DNA of 64,000 nucleotides from Pezicula radicicola (GCA_003008705.1 PDUO01000030.1:687298-751297); one strand, 5' to 3'; shown: positions 11,292-25,319, counted from the stretch's first letter. Translations and numbers: made by a program. The notes: generated from the letters alone by a model not told the origin.

Positions 11292-13322
11292 CTTAAGACT
11301 TGATAGTATGTAAATGGTGGATGCCCACTCTGTCGAGATAGCTCGAGGTGATGAGATAAGACGCGTACATTGACGCTTATTACTCTTGAAGCTGTGTATA
11401 AATCGTCCTAAACGAAAAACAAACAGACAGCAATTGAATGCAAAAGCGGGAGTAGACTTTCAATAACATCCGTCCATACCAAAGACTAAAGGACGAACCA
11501 GACACGGACTTGAAATAGTCTAGACACCAAGGTTTGCAACACCAAACAATGCGATTAAAAGAGAAACAAGAAACTGGAAACAGAAGTCCCAAAAGTATAT
11601 TTTTCTTCAAGACGAAAGGACGAGAGACACGGACACGACGAGGTGGAGATTTCACTCCCACACAAAGAAGCGGATAAGAACGACTAGTCATGGCATGAGG
11701 ACGTGCAAACCTGTGCAGAGGCCTACTGGTGCTATTTCTCCAAACTCACAAGGTATTACTAGTATTACTAGTAGGGAGGTAGGTCTCGGAGGCGCGGATA
11801 CTGATCGCAAAAGTCCAAATTGGGTAAAAGAGACAACACCACTCTGCAGGACCCGAGACATGCTGAACAAAACACATGACGAAATTTTACTTTTAACTAC
11901 TATGAAGAGTGTAAAAGATTTACGACCAGATGCGAGGGGAACCTTCCCCATCCTTGGTAACGGCAACCCGGTCAGAAGCTACCTTGCGTACTTGCGTACC
12001 TTACACTCCATAAGCAGCAAATCATAATCGGGATTGCAAAAGCTACTCAGCATTTCAAACAGAAGATAATAAATACTATCTACTTTACCGTTAAAGCCAT
12101 TTATACTTTCCCCCCAATACAGTAAATAGTACGAAAAGTATAGCTTCAAATAATGCCCACCGTCACCATGGATTTGGCCGTTCGGATGGGTTCTGGATCT
12201 TTGACAGGAATAAGCGAAAGTCATTGTTCGTCATCTCTCAACAAGATAACCAATTATCGAGTGGTCAGCACACCAACTTTTCTCTGACAACGACGAAACA
12301 CTAGAGCTAAGGAAGAACGGCTAGTACTTCCTCTCGCTTCGTCGCAGCTCGCTACACGCTACTCCACGACTAGCTACTAGCTACCTAGCCTCAACCTTAT
12401 AGGCTACACCTGGTGCACCACTTTTCCCAACTCCGGTACCACCTCCCGATATCTTCTGCCGACTTCACCCCTCCTTTACCTGATCGAAGAGTCATGAGCA
12501 AAGGACAATTGGCTAGCTGAAAACGCGTTTCTTGATACGCTTGACTTCGGAAAACTAGCTAGATAAAGCATTCGTTGAAGCCAGAGTGGTGTGTTGCACC
12601 GCAGATCATCACTCATTCTAAGGCCCAATGCGACATTGCGAACGAGAAAAGGACGGCGATTTATCTGTAGGCACTTATTACCATATGGAGAGACATCACA
12701 AGACCTGAACTGTGTTTCGCTGGAGCCCCATTGCTGTTTAGTGTAGTTGGAGTGAAAGCCATGTAGTGACAAGGAACCAAGTCATTCTGTAAACAATGTG
12801 ACAGCACCAACAAAAAAAATATCATATATGTCTCATCTCTCTCTACTGCGTACTATATAAAAGCAAGGCAAAAGCAACTACCATGCTACCTGCCGGCTAC
12901 TAAACCATCATAACATAAAGTTCAGCCCGCCTCCTTTTCTATACACGTTTGACGGGAAATAAAAGGAAAAGTGGGTATAGTATAACGCAGAAAGCAACAC
13001 CAACACCAACACCAACACCCTGTACAGCAAGCACAACCTCCACCCCAGCTAGGTCGGTCATTCATCCAAAAGTCATAAGTCAAAAGCAAGAAAGCCAGCG
13101 CCATGAATGCTTACAAAAATACGCAACCGCCATCCCTCGAAAGGCCGTGCAAGAATAAGAATATAGAAAAAACTATAGAAAAATCGGAGTCGTGTCGTAA
13201 AGCATAGCAGATAAAACATAAAGTGTTCCTCTTCCTGCATCTTTTTTCTCGGTCATTAGCCGTGGGTCGTTGTGGTGGATGTTAATTGTTCCTTTTTAGG
13301 TGTTTTGTTTTCTCGTCGCCAT
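11292..13322. other. intergenic region
   Basis: No gene is supported. The part from 11292 to about 11400 is probably the receptor promoter, and the last few hundred bases are probably the 3' UTR of the Sec7 gene. A tandem CAACAC repeat lies at 12995-13018. Confidence 0.45.
12995..13020. repeat. CAACAC minisatellite, four units
   Basis: Four perfect consecutive CAACAC hexamers plus CC, in the probable 3' flank of the Sec7 gene. Confidence 0.85.
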
Positions 13323-16300
13323 TCAAGGTCGCAAGGAAATCTCGATCTCACTCTCTGCACTTCCTTGTCGACCTCTACTCTCATGCTGCTCATCATCGAT
13401 TTCTTCATTACTCTCCATAATAGCCTTATGAGCTGCCCTCTCTTTATAGATGCGCTCTTTGGCGGCTTCGGCCATGGTCAGAGTATCAATATACGTACGG
13501 AACTTGATCGTTTCCTTGAGGAGATATGACGACTTCTTCTCCCAGTTTGCCATGGCTTTCACAGCGTTGGGGTGGCGAGGTGTGAACTAGGCTCGGTTGT
13601 CAGTTCTAAGTTTCATAATAGGAAAGGGCCAAGAGAAACTCACGGCCAAAAGCATAGGACTTCGCAATTGATTGTGCTTCTGTAGCTCCTCTTCGATGCC
13701 TGTAACATAGGCAGTGAGGGTCCTGAGTTGATCTGGTTCCATTAGGTTGCTAGCACGCATGCTTTGTGTTGGTGGCGTCCAATCCGAGATATTAATTTTA
13801 TCGCCAGGAAGCCTGCCCCTAACTGCACCGCCAGGGACTTGATCCAGACTACTTCGCAATGAACTCTGCATGCTGGGTCTTGCGCCCGAGGTTGAAGGCC
13901 TGCCGGGAGTTTGTTCGTTGTGTTCATTGATGGCGCTGACGAGGGCATTGTTGACGATTGCGTCAGACCAGCCATATTCAATGTTGGAAATACCACCAAC
14001 AAGTGGATGGTTAGAGAGACGTGCTGACCAGTAGTTGGCGGTGCTAACGAATTCTTTAACAATTTCCGGGGTGCCTACTTGAAAGAGATGAACTGCACCA
14101 GTGGGGAGCGACAATGCCCAGACGTGAGGCCTAGCTTTAGAGTAGCCTGGAGATGGAAGGGCGGAGGCGATCGTCTGTCGGAGCAGAAATGATCCAAGGG
14201 ACTCCGCATTCTCTTGCCAGTTACCTCCACCTACCACAGTACTTCCAGAAGCCTTGGACAGGGATTTCGACTTTTGCCGTAAGGACTTCGAAGAAAATGA
14301 GAATAGAGACATGTATCCCTTCTCAATGACAGCAAATGTCTCGTTCCAATTTCGATCTTTGGCTTTCTTGTCAAGTGCCTCGAGATGATGCTTGTGCTTG
14401 ACGATTCCTTCCTTGGCCCAAGGTGCGCCAGCCAGCTCAAGAGACTCATCTTCCAGCAAAGGAGCAACGTGATCTGGATCACTACTCGAAGTATGCGTTT
14501 CTTCCCGAATAATCGCCTGTGAAAGAGCATTGGCGAAACCAATGGATTGTTGGTAATCGCCTTGAGGCCAGGCTGAGCCGAGAGAATCTACAGACATTGA
14601 GGTTTGGGTCTTTCCAAGGGAATATCTGCTCCACGTACTGGATGAAACGGATGGGCTCCACATAGAAGACTGGTCGTCTAGGCTCGTTCGACTGGATCCC
14701 ATGCCGTTGTTGGGGTAGAGTCGCGGCCGTGAACGATTCTTGTTGCTGAACTTTCCGGTTCCATGGCGAGCCGAATCAGCTGTTCTTCCTCGCATATAGC
14801 TTGGAGATTCTGATGGAGCTTTGCTCAGGACGCTGGGAGTTCGCCTGAGCATTCCATTTGCAAATACAGCCAATGTGTTTGACGACGTAGGGGGTTGGAG
14901 TTTTTCGATAGGTGCACCAAAGAGTGGAAGTCGTTCATCACGAATAGAATTATAGAAATCCTTAAGCACGATCTCAACCTGTACCTCCCAAGTTCGCATA
15001 GTGCCATGGAAAGGCGTCTTGACCAAAGGCCCACAATCGTCCTTCGGAGTATCATAATCCAACGGCGTTGGGGTATTGCCGGTGAGGTCTCCTGAGTTCG
15101 TTCGAGGGGGTGGTTGTGGTTTGAAAGATTGCCTCCAGGAAGGTCGCTCTACTTCAATCGAGGCTCTCTCCGTTTTCGATGAAGGATCGGTGACCTTGGC
15201 GCTTCCAGTTGCAGTGTTGAATGTAGGATTCTTGCCTGGTAAAATAGTCGGCCTGTTGGGTTCGAAAGCATCAGGTGCAGCATCAACCACACTTCGTCGA
15301 ATTGTGGGCATGGTGTTCTTGATGAACTGGCTTCGAGTCATCTTTTGATCAATGTCCGCAAGATGCAAATCTGTGTTCAGTAGCAGAATGGAATAGCAGA
15401 TGGTGTGGACAACATCTGCGAGAAAATCAGCTATCATCTCGGACACGTGATGTGATACTTACCAGTATCCTTGAAGCCGTGGTCAGGATTGCATTGACAC
15501 CACCGCTCAGCGAACCTGCTCAGTATTCGATCCACCTGTTGGCTTTCGGCCTTCAACACCAGCCTACTGCACAAGCTCCGCAATGCTGCAAGAATGTTCA
15601 AGTTGGCGAAATCATACAACTCCATATAAGCAAGAAGTGTCCTAGAACGCACTGGCCCTTCCTCGCCCATCCAAGCAGCAGCCTTTTCTTTCTGAATGAA
15701 GTCTTCATTTCCGGCATAAATCTTCTGCGCCTTCTGACGGTCGCCTTCTGTGGGCGTATCAGCAACCTTGGGCTGAAATTCTTCTTCTAGCTCTCTGATG
15801 GCCTCAGCTGCAGTGAGTAGGCGGGGACTGGAGGGGGCTTCCTCCACCTCTCCCTCCACTTGGACAACTGGTAAACTTGTAGCTGATTTATATACCGTAG
15901 AGGTAGAAGCTGATGGAACGACAGATGCCTTTGTTTGCGGCAATGACAATTCTGACAACTGCTTCCCACTATCTTCTCTAGACACATCTTCGTCTGACGA
16001 CGTTGGCTCCAACCAAACTCTATGGTCTTTCGGAGGTGCTGCTGGAGGTGACTTTGTAGGAGTCAACAATACCCATTCTCCATCATCCCCGACCTTTGGC
16101 GTGTGTTGACTGGATTTGGAAAATGTAGCACTGTGGGGCGAATTCAGGGCCGGCGAAGAAGCTCGCGCTAGAGTAGTTGTTGGAGAACGCTTCCCATGTA
16201 CTCGCTCGTACTCGGTGACGAGAGCTCTGTCTCGCACTACCGAGTTAGAGGGTGAAAAGGAAGGTGATGTTGGCATTGGACTTGCGTGCCACTTTGTCTC

Positions 16301-18325
16301 ATTCGAATCATCTTTCGTGAGAGGAAGTGGTGCTGTCTCAGCTGTGCTTTGTGCGTCTCCGTTGTCGCTGCTATCTTTGAGGAATGTAACGTCAGAAGCA
16401 TCCCTTGCATTGCCATCTACAGCAGTCGGAATGCTAGAGTGGGGATGCAATAGTGGCTTTTCATATGAAGGAAAGTTTTCCAATCCGTCTCCGGACCTTG
16501 GCTTAACCGTTCTGATCGTAGCGTTTTTGTCTGGCGTGTAATCTGGAGAGAAGCCTCGGATATCCCTCTCATCAAGATCCGCAGAGTCACTAATCTGGCT
16601 GCCGAGAGTACTTTGCGTGTGTGAATGATGTAGTGTTCCAGGGCTTCGCAAGTAAGGGTTCATAACCTTGCGCAAGCTACTAACTGGACTTGGCTGCGGG
16701 TTAGGTAGTAACACAGAAAATTCCTTCTGCTGTGGGTGAGGTAGCAGAACTGGTATTGCTGGAACTTGAATTTCTGGCTCTGATGCAGACTTCTTGCGAC
16801 GACGGAAGAACGAAGAGGGCTTCTTTGTGAGAACGTGTTCTTTGTCCTTTGTTGCCGGAGGGGGAGGGGGAGTTTGAGATTTGAGTTGGTTCCCGATATG
16901 GTGCGGCTTACTGCTTGGCCGGCTGTTATTGCTCGGTCTGTCCGTGGTTTCAACTGATGTCGTGGAACCATGCGACAGGGGTGGCTCGGGTGCCTGCTGA
17001 ATGTTTTTGGACGAGCCAAAGACTCTTCTAAAGAACCCAGGACGCGATGGTTGTACCGGCGCTGGCACTTCCTCTTTGGTTTTCCCATATCCCACCAAAG
17101 GCGCTGGCGCTGGCTCCTCCTTGTTGAAAGCGGGCATCGCAGGCAATTCTCGAGTGCGGTCGTGCAGACCGTAGTCAAATCTGGCACCCGAACCTATGTT
17201 TGACCTTCCCTTGTAAGCACTCTTGGTTGATTTCGAACTTCGTTTGCGCTCAAGTCTCCCATTCGGTTCTACGGCCGATGGATCGTGCTGCGGAGGGAAT
17301 GCCGGGGACATAACCGGGGAACTGGGACGCAACCTTCGAGGCCCAACAGGAACTGTAGGAGTAGGTGCAGCATCGTAGTCGTAAGGGGAGAAGGAAGTGA
17401 CGCTTGGGTTTATTCGTCCGCCCAATGGATGCGCAGGAGCACTCATACTCTGGCGTCCATCACTCCCATAATCAAAACTTGAAGACCTCCCTGGCAGCCC
17501 ATGTGCCCACCGCTGACTACTTGTAATCTGCGCGTACCCAAGATCAAAGCTATTGGCACTGCTCCCTTTACTCCCCTTTGCACTTCGCGAATGTGACTTT
17601 CGTGGTGGTATTTGAATTGGAGGACCCCTTGACCCTGCGAAATTCTGACTGTTCACGGTATCCCTGCGTACACTCTGCATCCTATTTAGCCCAGTTTGAA
17701 AGTTGGAACTAGAATTGCTCCTCCTGCCACGAGACATATGTTCGGAATATCGGCTAGAGTCGTCTGCATTGTCATAATCTGAGCTGTACGAATAGTTGTG
17801 GCCAACTCCCCTGCTGTTCCCTCTTGAAGCGAAAGTATGCGTGCGTTGATAGAGCTCCTCATCGTCTGGGAAAGACGAGTATAATTGCTCCTCCTCGACC
17901 GTCGGGTTCCTCTGCCCAAAGTCTGTGTGGTCGAAGGAAAATTGGTCGAGAGAAAGCAGCATATGGTCTACCAACGAGTCTCTTGTAACATTCCTCGGAC
18001 TCAGCGACAGGTCGTGTGAATCGCGATTCATCTGCCTTGGGTCCGTCTCATTCTCTTTATTAGATTGCGGATCAATAGGGGTGATGTCGTCCAAAAACGT
18101 TTCCCTAAATCCAGTCCGCACCTTTAGCGCCCGGTTGGCTGCAGCAGTAACATTGGCTTTTGGCAATGGAGGGGGATAAATAGAATTGGGCGTTTGCGGC
18201 GGAGACAGGTCTTGGTTCTTCCCCTTATTGTAGCCGGTGTCGACATTTAAAGAAACACCCAGGCGCTTGGTAGGCGACATGGACCTGATCTGGTGCTGCT
18301 GATTCTCGAACGAAGATTGGGGCAT
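13323..18325 (-). CDS. Sec7-PH domain Arf guanine nucleotide exchange factor (Syt1-like)
   Basis: Sec7 domains load GTP onto Arf GTPases to start vesicle budding. Three exons, 15463-18325, 13644-15415 and 13323-13586, give 1632 residues; the introns are 47 and 57 bp. I start at ATG 18325, the first ATG of the frame. Residues 1-830 are disordered and rich in S, P and basic residues. The Sec7 domain lies at about 860-985: the exchange-critical glutamate fits E927 in LKAESQQVDR, and the domain continues with FAERWCQCNP and, after the splice, YSILLLNTDLHLADIDQKM. A PH domain lies at about 1285-1445, from EGIVKHKHHLEAL through HVWALSLPTG. A C-terminal coiled coil includes YLLKETIKFRTYIDTL. The length and order match fungal Syt1-type GEFs, which recruit Arf/Arl at the Golgi. 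Confidence 0.9.
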
Positions 18326-21300
18326 GACTGTGGAGGGGGTGTGTAGGCGCCAGCCGCTGGCATCCAAGGTTATTCGCCAATTCCAATCGTCAAATATCGA
18401 TTTGTTGTCACTCCATCCAACAACGCCGTCCCTGAGCTATCTTGCGCTCCTGGTGTTTTGGTGCTGTAATCGTCCTGTCCTGTCCTCTCCTCTCGCTGCT
18501 GTGCTCTGCCTCGGCGTAGCTTGCTCGCTGAGGCCGTCGCCTTCCTGCTATTCCAACACTTGTTCCTTCAGTATTCCCCTGGTTCGAAGCATCCGGGGTG
18601 GACCAGATGGTGATGGTGCGCGATGGATTGCTAATCGAGGGGCAGGAATAGGAATGGGAATAGCTACTCCTACTGCGGATTTGCGGTGATGCAGCTACTG
18701 TCGGAAGTGTTGTTGATCTTGAAACAGGGCCGAGGGAACGGCGATAGTAAAGAGCGGTGCTAGGTATTAAGAATTAATCGGTAGGGACAGTTTCGCAGGT
18801 TCAGTATGTAGAAGAATGCGAAATGAAGGTGTTCTGCGATCCTGGGGTGCTGGTGTCGAGGAGAGAATAATCGCTGGCAAAGAGAAATAGCGTTTGGCTA
18901 GAGTGTTGCGACGACGAGTAGCAGAGCACCGTACACTGGTGCACCACGCACCACACCACGAGCGGAACGAACTTAACGTTAAAGCTTGCTTCTGTAGCAA
19001 GCTTATTATCAATGCTGGGGACTTTTTTGCCTTCTGTCGTGTGTCTCAGCCTGTGCGCGTGTCTTCTTTGCTGGGTAGTAATGTACGGTATTATTAGTCC
19101 GTAGGTACCTAGGTAGGTACTGTACTGTACAGTACTGAACTGCACTGTACTACTTACTGCACTGGACGGGAACTGTCCTGCAGCTGCAGCAGTCTATAGA
19201 GCTCCCTTCCTAGCCCTTAGCAGCTACCGCGTACTGATCCGTCTTTCCCCCTTCCCACTTGCTTCTTCTCTTCTTCTTCCCTTTCCGCTTCGGTCCTCGG
19301 ATGGTGGAATTGGAGTGGATGGTCGTGGCCCTGTGGCGCCTGGTAAAAACGGTGGACCAGTGGCAGCGACAGAACAAGCTGCACAGCACTGACTGGTGTC
19401 CCTGGGTATCCCACGCAAAAATGTCTGTCAACGCATGCGAGAGAAGAACACCGAATATTAATTAAGAATGTGGAATACGGTCGGAAAGCCAATAATTATT
19501 GGTTATGGAGTATGGCTGCCAGCAAGGAGCATCCCCACGTGAGATCATTGGCCGGATTACTGCAATGGGGATTAATTCCAGGTACACGAAGAGGTAGCAG
19601 CAGCCAGGAGGGTCCAAATCTAAATCTCTTCGACAGCTCCAAAATAAATGAATGCGGCGAAAGGGTGGTCTCAGTGGTCTCAGTGGTCTCATATGGCGCG
19701 AACTGGTCTGTGGTGAGGTCTGTGTCGAATTGCGATCTCCGCCTTCTCTCCTTTCCTCAATTTTGTTATCTTTATTAGGTTGTAGTGTTTGTCCTGTACG
19801 AGCACAGCAATTATGATGGATGATTGGTCTTCTTAACATGTAATACTCTACAATCAAGTCATGCTTTGAAGGATTCCTCAAACACGGCACTTCTAAGTCC
19901 TGACTGGGAGACTTGGGGATATTTGGAAGTGCGAAAGGCTACGACGTCGCAGCCATAGGTAGGTAGATGGCACAGCATGATAGTATCATGCAATCGGCCT
20001 TTACAGAGACCTGCCATAGGATGGTATGCTGAATGTCAAGTTTCAGGGGCGAGGGGAAGAGGGATAACAGCATCCTTTGATAGGTGAGAGGCGACGAGAA
20101 ACTGGATGACAGATTCCCCTACGATAGATACACAGCGGTACGAAGTACAAGAAGGGGTGCTAAGTGCTGCAAGGCCGAGGAGTTGAAGAAGTTCAAGACA
20201 TGTGGTTCCTCATTGCTGGATCGTCAAAACCTGGATACCCTTTGTTGCGAAGAGCGGTGTAATGATCATGGTTATAGCCATCTGAGTTTTCTGAATTCCG
20301 ATGCTGGGTTTCTACCAATACCTGCCTGTCATATGTTCCGATCGTACTGTCACATACAGTAAGGGCTCGAAGCAAGAAGGGATATGGCTGTCTTGCTCAC
20401 CGACTTAGCAAGTTTGCTTCTTCTCAAAAGTTCTCCCTACTGGTATGCGATTTGCAAGATGCAGATGGCGATGCAGCCTTGCGAGCAGTAGTGCAAGCCA
20501 CGTCTCCTTTCCTAACCAAAGTCGGTGAATCGGCAGAAAAAGAGTTCAAAAGAACTCTCCGCAAGCTGCATGCGATGGGGTCAAAGATACAGGCTTCCGT
20601 ACTCCCCTCCCTTCCCCCCCTTCCCCCCCCCTTTGCCCTGCATAAAGATTTGTGCGTGCCTGGCGCTTCTGAGATCTTGTGATTTCCCTCTGCATCAGGA
20701 TGCTTCATCCTTGTCAAGCCACATGTACGTTTCCATTAGCACCAGAGCTGAATCTAGGACCGATCAGGGGAACCTTGAAACCAATTAGGAAGGATCCTTG
20801 GATAGCGGAGATTTTTCTCACGCTTGTGGCTACGCTTCGGAATAGCGGCGCCATGTGGCGGAAGCATAATTACTGTAAAAATGGCTATGAATAGATCCAA
20901 AGGCGGTGAAGTGGGCCGACCGGAGAGACAAGGCAGGGCGTGGGGCTTTTAGCGACACGGAGCAGAGACAGCGTAGTTCGTAGGGACGAAAGGGACTTCC
21001 GACTCCTCAGAAGAAAAGATAGGAGGTAGCCACAGCTCTTACTTCGTAAGGTGTTCGGCAGGGTTCGGCACGCGTTCGGGAATACCGACACACTCATTCC
21101 CAATTGACTTTATTGATACTCGAGTCAATTTGCTCTCCGTGAATTTCTTGTAGTTTAGCGAGTCGAGGACTTGCCTCCTGTGGATAATGGTTCTCGTCAA
21201 TGATACTTACGTAGCTCTTTCCAATCCAGTGCATCTGCGAGAGCATACTATTACTCTAAGCGAGGTGTGACTATGCCGTAAGATCGATAGGCAAAGTCTT

Positions 21301-23576
21301 GGCCATGGTATGAAGTAAGACACCCGTTGCGTAACCAGGAATTGATGAAATTTTCGGAGACAATCATGCCTTGCCATGCATGATGGTCAAAGCAACGGTG
21401 AGTGGTATGGTTCTTTTGAGAGATGGTAGTAGCTTTCACTTGTCCAGAGCATGGGAATCTAGAAGAGCATTACGAGCAGTAGAAGTTACCGTTGATGTGG
21501 AAACTTGACGGATGTTAAGTGAGACAACAAGAGCAACTTCGTTAGGTTATGCTGTTATAGTCATTAATTTCGTTCTCCCCACAAGCGTGAAAATAAATGA
21601 TAGAGATGAATTACATGCTAGCTACAAGTGCAGGCTCTGCGCCGACAAATCCATGAATCGCTCAAACTCATGAATCCATGACCACACCATGCTAAGTTAC
21701 TCAAGCCAAGTGAGTTACTCAGGTCAGATAATTTTGCATGATTTCCCATATTCAGGAACGAAATTATGAATTAGGTAATTCATTAGGTTTTGCGAAGAAA
21801 GAGAGAAGCCCATAACAAAAACAGCATTCGAAATCCAACGTCTAGTAATACACAACTTTGTTTCTACGATACCCAGTCGTTATTCTTCTGTATTTGCAGT
21901 TCCCAGAAAATGGCCCCTATTCAAACCTTGATTGGATTATGTTCTACGAGAAACTCAATCTCTTCAAGTCCTTAAGTAATTTTAAGGCAATACGTCTGGT
22001 GCGTCAATAATTAAACTGTTATACTTTGCAACACACTTAGATTGCACTAAACTCACAAACGCCAGCGCATTTTTGCTAAAAGGGAGTTCGCTGTGCTAAA
22101 TCCAATTTCATCACAGGAATTACAATTGATATCTCCTTAACGTGACAAGAACCTGACTTTCTGTCTTCAAGGACCAAAGTGAATTCAAGACCACATTCAT
22201 AGAAACCTCAATGGCAGTAAATTTCTGCAGCAATGCCTATCTCTGAAGAAGACAGATCTAAACATGTCTTCTACTTTACTACTTAATGCAAGAAAGGGTT
22301 ATAATAATTTAAAGTAGCTGGTATCTTCATCCGTCAGCTCATCTGCTACTTAATATTCCCATTATGACATGACTACACCAATTACATCGAAAAACACAGA
22401 CGCCAAAACCTCATCCGTCGACCCTAGAACACGACGTATCCATACTCAATCACTCTCTACAATGGCTCTCCATTCAACAAAGCAATTATTCTACCTTTTC
22501 CAAATTGTATCAAGAGAACTTCATATACGGAGTAAGGACCCAGCAGACCTATATCACTAAGCGACGTCCACACATTGTCGAAGTAGAGCGATGTTAGGAC
22601 GGCTACAAGAAATCAAAATACTACACAGTGCACTAAGAACACAACAACTATGAATTTTGCTACCACGCCAAAGATAGAAGAAAAAACAGATAGGCAACTT
22701 CCCCTATGAATTTAAATCATCTAAGTTTCTACTTAGAGAACAACAGGGTTCTTTCTAAATACACAGAAGGCAGAGCTCGTCTCTAACTACCATCATATGC
22801 ACGGCGAATAGATAGGCAAGAAATAAACTCCAAAGAGCCGGTGCAGGTAAATTTAGCATGCTCAGCTGCAGGTTCGGTAATAACTACATACCGCACCTAA
22901 TAGTTACGACGGAAAATTATTTCTCTGTAGATAAATCAGGCCTTGGTTATCAAGTGTGAGAACTTAGAGGGGGAGACTATCCTAAGCAATATCTTAGAAT
23001 TTAAGTTACTTAATAAGCTATAGATCAAGCGATACCAGCGACTTAGTGAACCTCTTCAAATCATTTCCAGCGCTTCAAAATCTAAAAGTAGCTTAACTTC
23101 CTTGATACCTTTACGAGATTTTGTGATTCGATGAAGCGCCGGCCAATGGAATGTTTATTTAAAAGATTATCATTTTGATATTTTATTTGCTTATGTTAGA
23201 AATTCTGCAACTTCTGAAGATGATACGTGAGAATGGTTTACTTCGTAGAGTACCAGAATGAATATAAATAAATGATGTTCAGTCTCAGAGTCCCTTTCAG
23301 CTTAGCGGCCCCTCCCTCGCTTAGCGGCATGGCACCTGCCAAGCGAGCCAAGTGTTTCCCCACTACTTCCAACTCTTCGTCAGCTTACTTCGTACAGCAA
23401 AGTTGCATTCCAAAGACCTCTCATTGCACTTTGTAGTGAACTAAGCTAAGCATCCGGTATAACTGGGACAAATATCTACATGACCTTTGGATGAACAGAG
23501 AGAGAGAGAGAGCTCTACGTACTTGACAGCCTTTTCGCCCGTCCCTTAACCTTACTTCTCAGCAGCCTTCATCAAT
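18326..23576. other. long gene-poor region (5.2 kb)
   Basis: This is the longest stretch without a supported gene before the subtelomere. The first kilobase holds the likely Sec7 promoter, with palindromic GTAC-rich sequence around 19105-19160. Polypyrimidine runs lie at 20600-20635. From about 21500 the sequence becomes AT-rich with only tiny frames. The last 100 bases contain a GA repeat (23500-23512) and the likely leader of the phospholipase C gene. No tRNA or rRNA was recognised. Confidence 0.45.
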
Positions 23577-25319
23577 ATGGCGTCAGAGCAGTCGCCGACT
23601 CTCACGTCGCGTCTGGCCGAACTGAATCCCTTCGCACGTTCCAAGCGTGAAGTGGATGAGGATGATGTAGGGGAGAACATCACCTCTACCACTGTCGCAG
23701 GAGGCGGCCATGGTGCTCGCCAAACCGGCATTCCCAAGAATCAGCTCAGGGTGAGCCATGCCCTAACATCATTCCTCGTCCATCACAAGGTCCTCTCGGC
23801 GGACGATGCTGAGCAAACCGGGGTCCTACGTGCTCTCCTCGATAAGCCACATATCAATGTTCCATCATATGTTACAGACAGATCCCATCCGCTACCAGAG
23901 TACTTCATTAGCTCAAGTCACAACACGTACTTGATGGCCCATCAGCTATTTGGTGACTCCTCGGCTGAGGCTTATGAAATGGTACTTAATGCGGGTGCAC
24001 GCTGCATTGAAATTGATGCTTGGGACAACGACGAGGATAAGGATGAGCCAAAAGTCACACATGGGTACACCCTCGTTTCTCACATCAGCTTCCGCTCCGT
24101 TTGCGAGGTGATTCGCAATTGTTTCGACAAAGAAGCAGCTGATTCGACTCAAGAACAAGGTCACCAAGCAGCACCTATTCTTTTGTCCCTTGAGAACCAC
24201 TGCAGCGCTTCTGGCCAGTTGCGCCTCGTTCAAATCATGAAGGAGGTTTGGGGCAACCGCCTTTTGAGCGAAGCTGTGAGACATGAAGGCCACCGCGAAC
24301 AGCAGGAAACCGGCGAGCAAGTGTACCTTGACGAACTCGGATCTAAAATCGTTGTCATTGTCGAGCACCACATCCCAGGTGAAATTGATGACAACACTAG
24401 CTCTGACGAGGACGGGGATGAGGAAGAAAAGCAAGCCAAAGCAGCCTACAACAAGCAGAAAAAATCTGCAGCTGTCTCCGTGATTATTCCCGAACTTGCA
24501 GATTTAGGTGTATACGCCCAATCGGTAAAGCCCAGCGACAATTCGTGGTATGAGCAAGCCATACTCAAAAACGGCCCCCATCATCATCTCATCAATGTTT
24601 CCGAGTCTGGATTAGCAACTCATATGCTCAATGCAAGCACAAAGATTAGTTACCACAATGCAAAACATCTCATGCGTGTGTTTCCCAAGGGCACTCGCAT
24701 CTCGTCCAAGAACCTCAATCCAATTCCCTTTTGGGGTGTTGGAGCCCAAATTTGCGCTCTCAATTGGCAAACCTTTGGTTTCGGTATGCAGATGAACGAG
24801 GCACTTTTCAGCGGTTCAGACGGATATGTGTTGAAGCCTGCAGCACTTCGCGCTGGTGGTAATGGGAAACTTAATACCGGCCAGAGGAAGAAGCTCCGTC
24901 TCCACATCGCAGGAGCGTCAGATGTACCTGTTCCAGAAAGCCATGATGCAGATGATATTAAACCGTACGTTACCTGTACGCTTGTTCACCTAGATGACTT
25001 GGAGAAGCCTCCACTCAAACGCAAGACTTCACACTACCATCATCACAAGCTTGGCTTTTTACACAGAGGCGAGAATCCGCCGCCAACAGATCCAATTTGG
25101 GACGAGGTGTTGGAGTGGTCATATGAGGACAACGAGCTAGTGTTCCTACGCATTCTTATTAAGAATGATGATAGCTTTTCTACTAATCCCGTGTTTGCAG
25201 TTGCTGCAGTGAGGATTATGTATGTATCATCAGGTTGGAGCTTTATCCGCATGCTAGACCTGAAGGGAAGAGAGACGAAGTGTGCCTTGCTTGTGAAATT
25301 CGAGGTTGAAGATGAATAA
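23577..25319 (+). CDS. phosphoinositide-specific phospholipase C
   Basis: This enzyme hydrolyses phosphatidylinositol phosphates to inositol phosphate and diacylglycerol. It is a single uninterrupted 580-residue frame. The X half starts with ISSSHNTYLM (catalytic H115). Calcium ligands fit E145 and D147 in CIEIDAWD and E206 in LLSLENHCS, and the second catalytic His fits H169 in LVSHISF. An acidic, lysine-rich linker near 275-300 separates it from the Y half (HMRVFPKGTR-like stretch near 370, GFGMQMNEALFSGSDGYVLKP). A C2-like domain follows from about 445, with RLHIAGASDVP and DPIWDEVLEW. It has no PH or complete EF-hand domain, as in many short fungal PLCs. A histidine-rich HYHHHK loop lies in the C2 region. 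Confidence 0.93.
   Translation: MASEQSPTLTSRLAELNPFARSKREVDEDDVGENITSTTVAGGGHGARQTGIPKNQLRVSHALTSFLVHHKVLSADDAEQTGVLRALLDKPHINVPSYVTDRSHPLPEYFISSSHNTYLMAHQLFGDSSAEAYEMVLNAGARCIEIDAWDNDEDKDEPKVTHGYTLVSHISFRSVCEVIRNCFDKEAADSTQEQGHQAAPILLSLENHCSASGQLRLVQIMKEVWGNRLLSEAVRHEGHREQQETGEQVYLDELGSKIVVIVEHHIPGEIDDNTSSDEDGDEEEKQAKAAYNKQKKSAAVSVIIPELADLGVYAQSVKPSDNSWYEQAILKNGPHHHLINVSESGLATHMLNASTKISYHNAKHLMRVFPKGTRISSKNLNPIPFWGVGAQICALNWQTFGFGMQMNEALFSGSDGYVLKPAALRAGGNGKLNTGQRKKLRLHIAGASDVPVPESHDADDIKPYVTCTLVHLDDLEKPPLKRKTSHYHHHKLGFLHRGENPPPTDPIWDEVLEWSYEDNELVFLRILIKNDDSFSTNPVFAVAAVRIMYVSSGWSFIRMLDLKGRETKCALLVKFEVEDE

Noticed and set aside
11695..12027. 110-codon open frame between the receptor and Sec7 genes
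   Set aside because: No domain, no good start context, and composition no different from surrounding intergenic DNA.
19105..19160. Palindromic GTAC-rich stretch as a possible operator or origin
   Set aside because: Such TACCTAGGTA/GTACTGTAC sequences are common in fungal promoters and have no defined role here.
19462..19890. 142-codon minus-strand frame
   Set aside because: Arginine-rich, low-complexity translation with no family match and an equally long frame on the other strand.
23946..24434. Minus-strand frame within the phospholipase C gene
   Set aside because: It lies wholly inside a well-supported enzyme frame and has no motifs.
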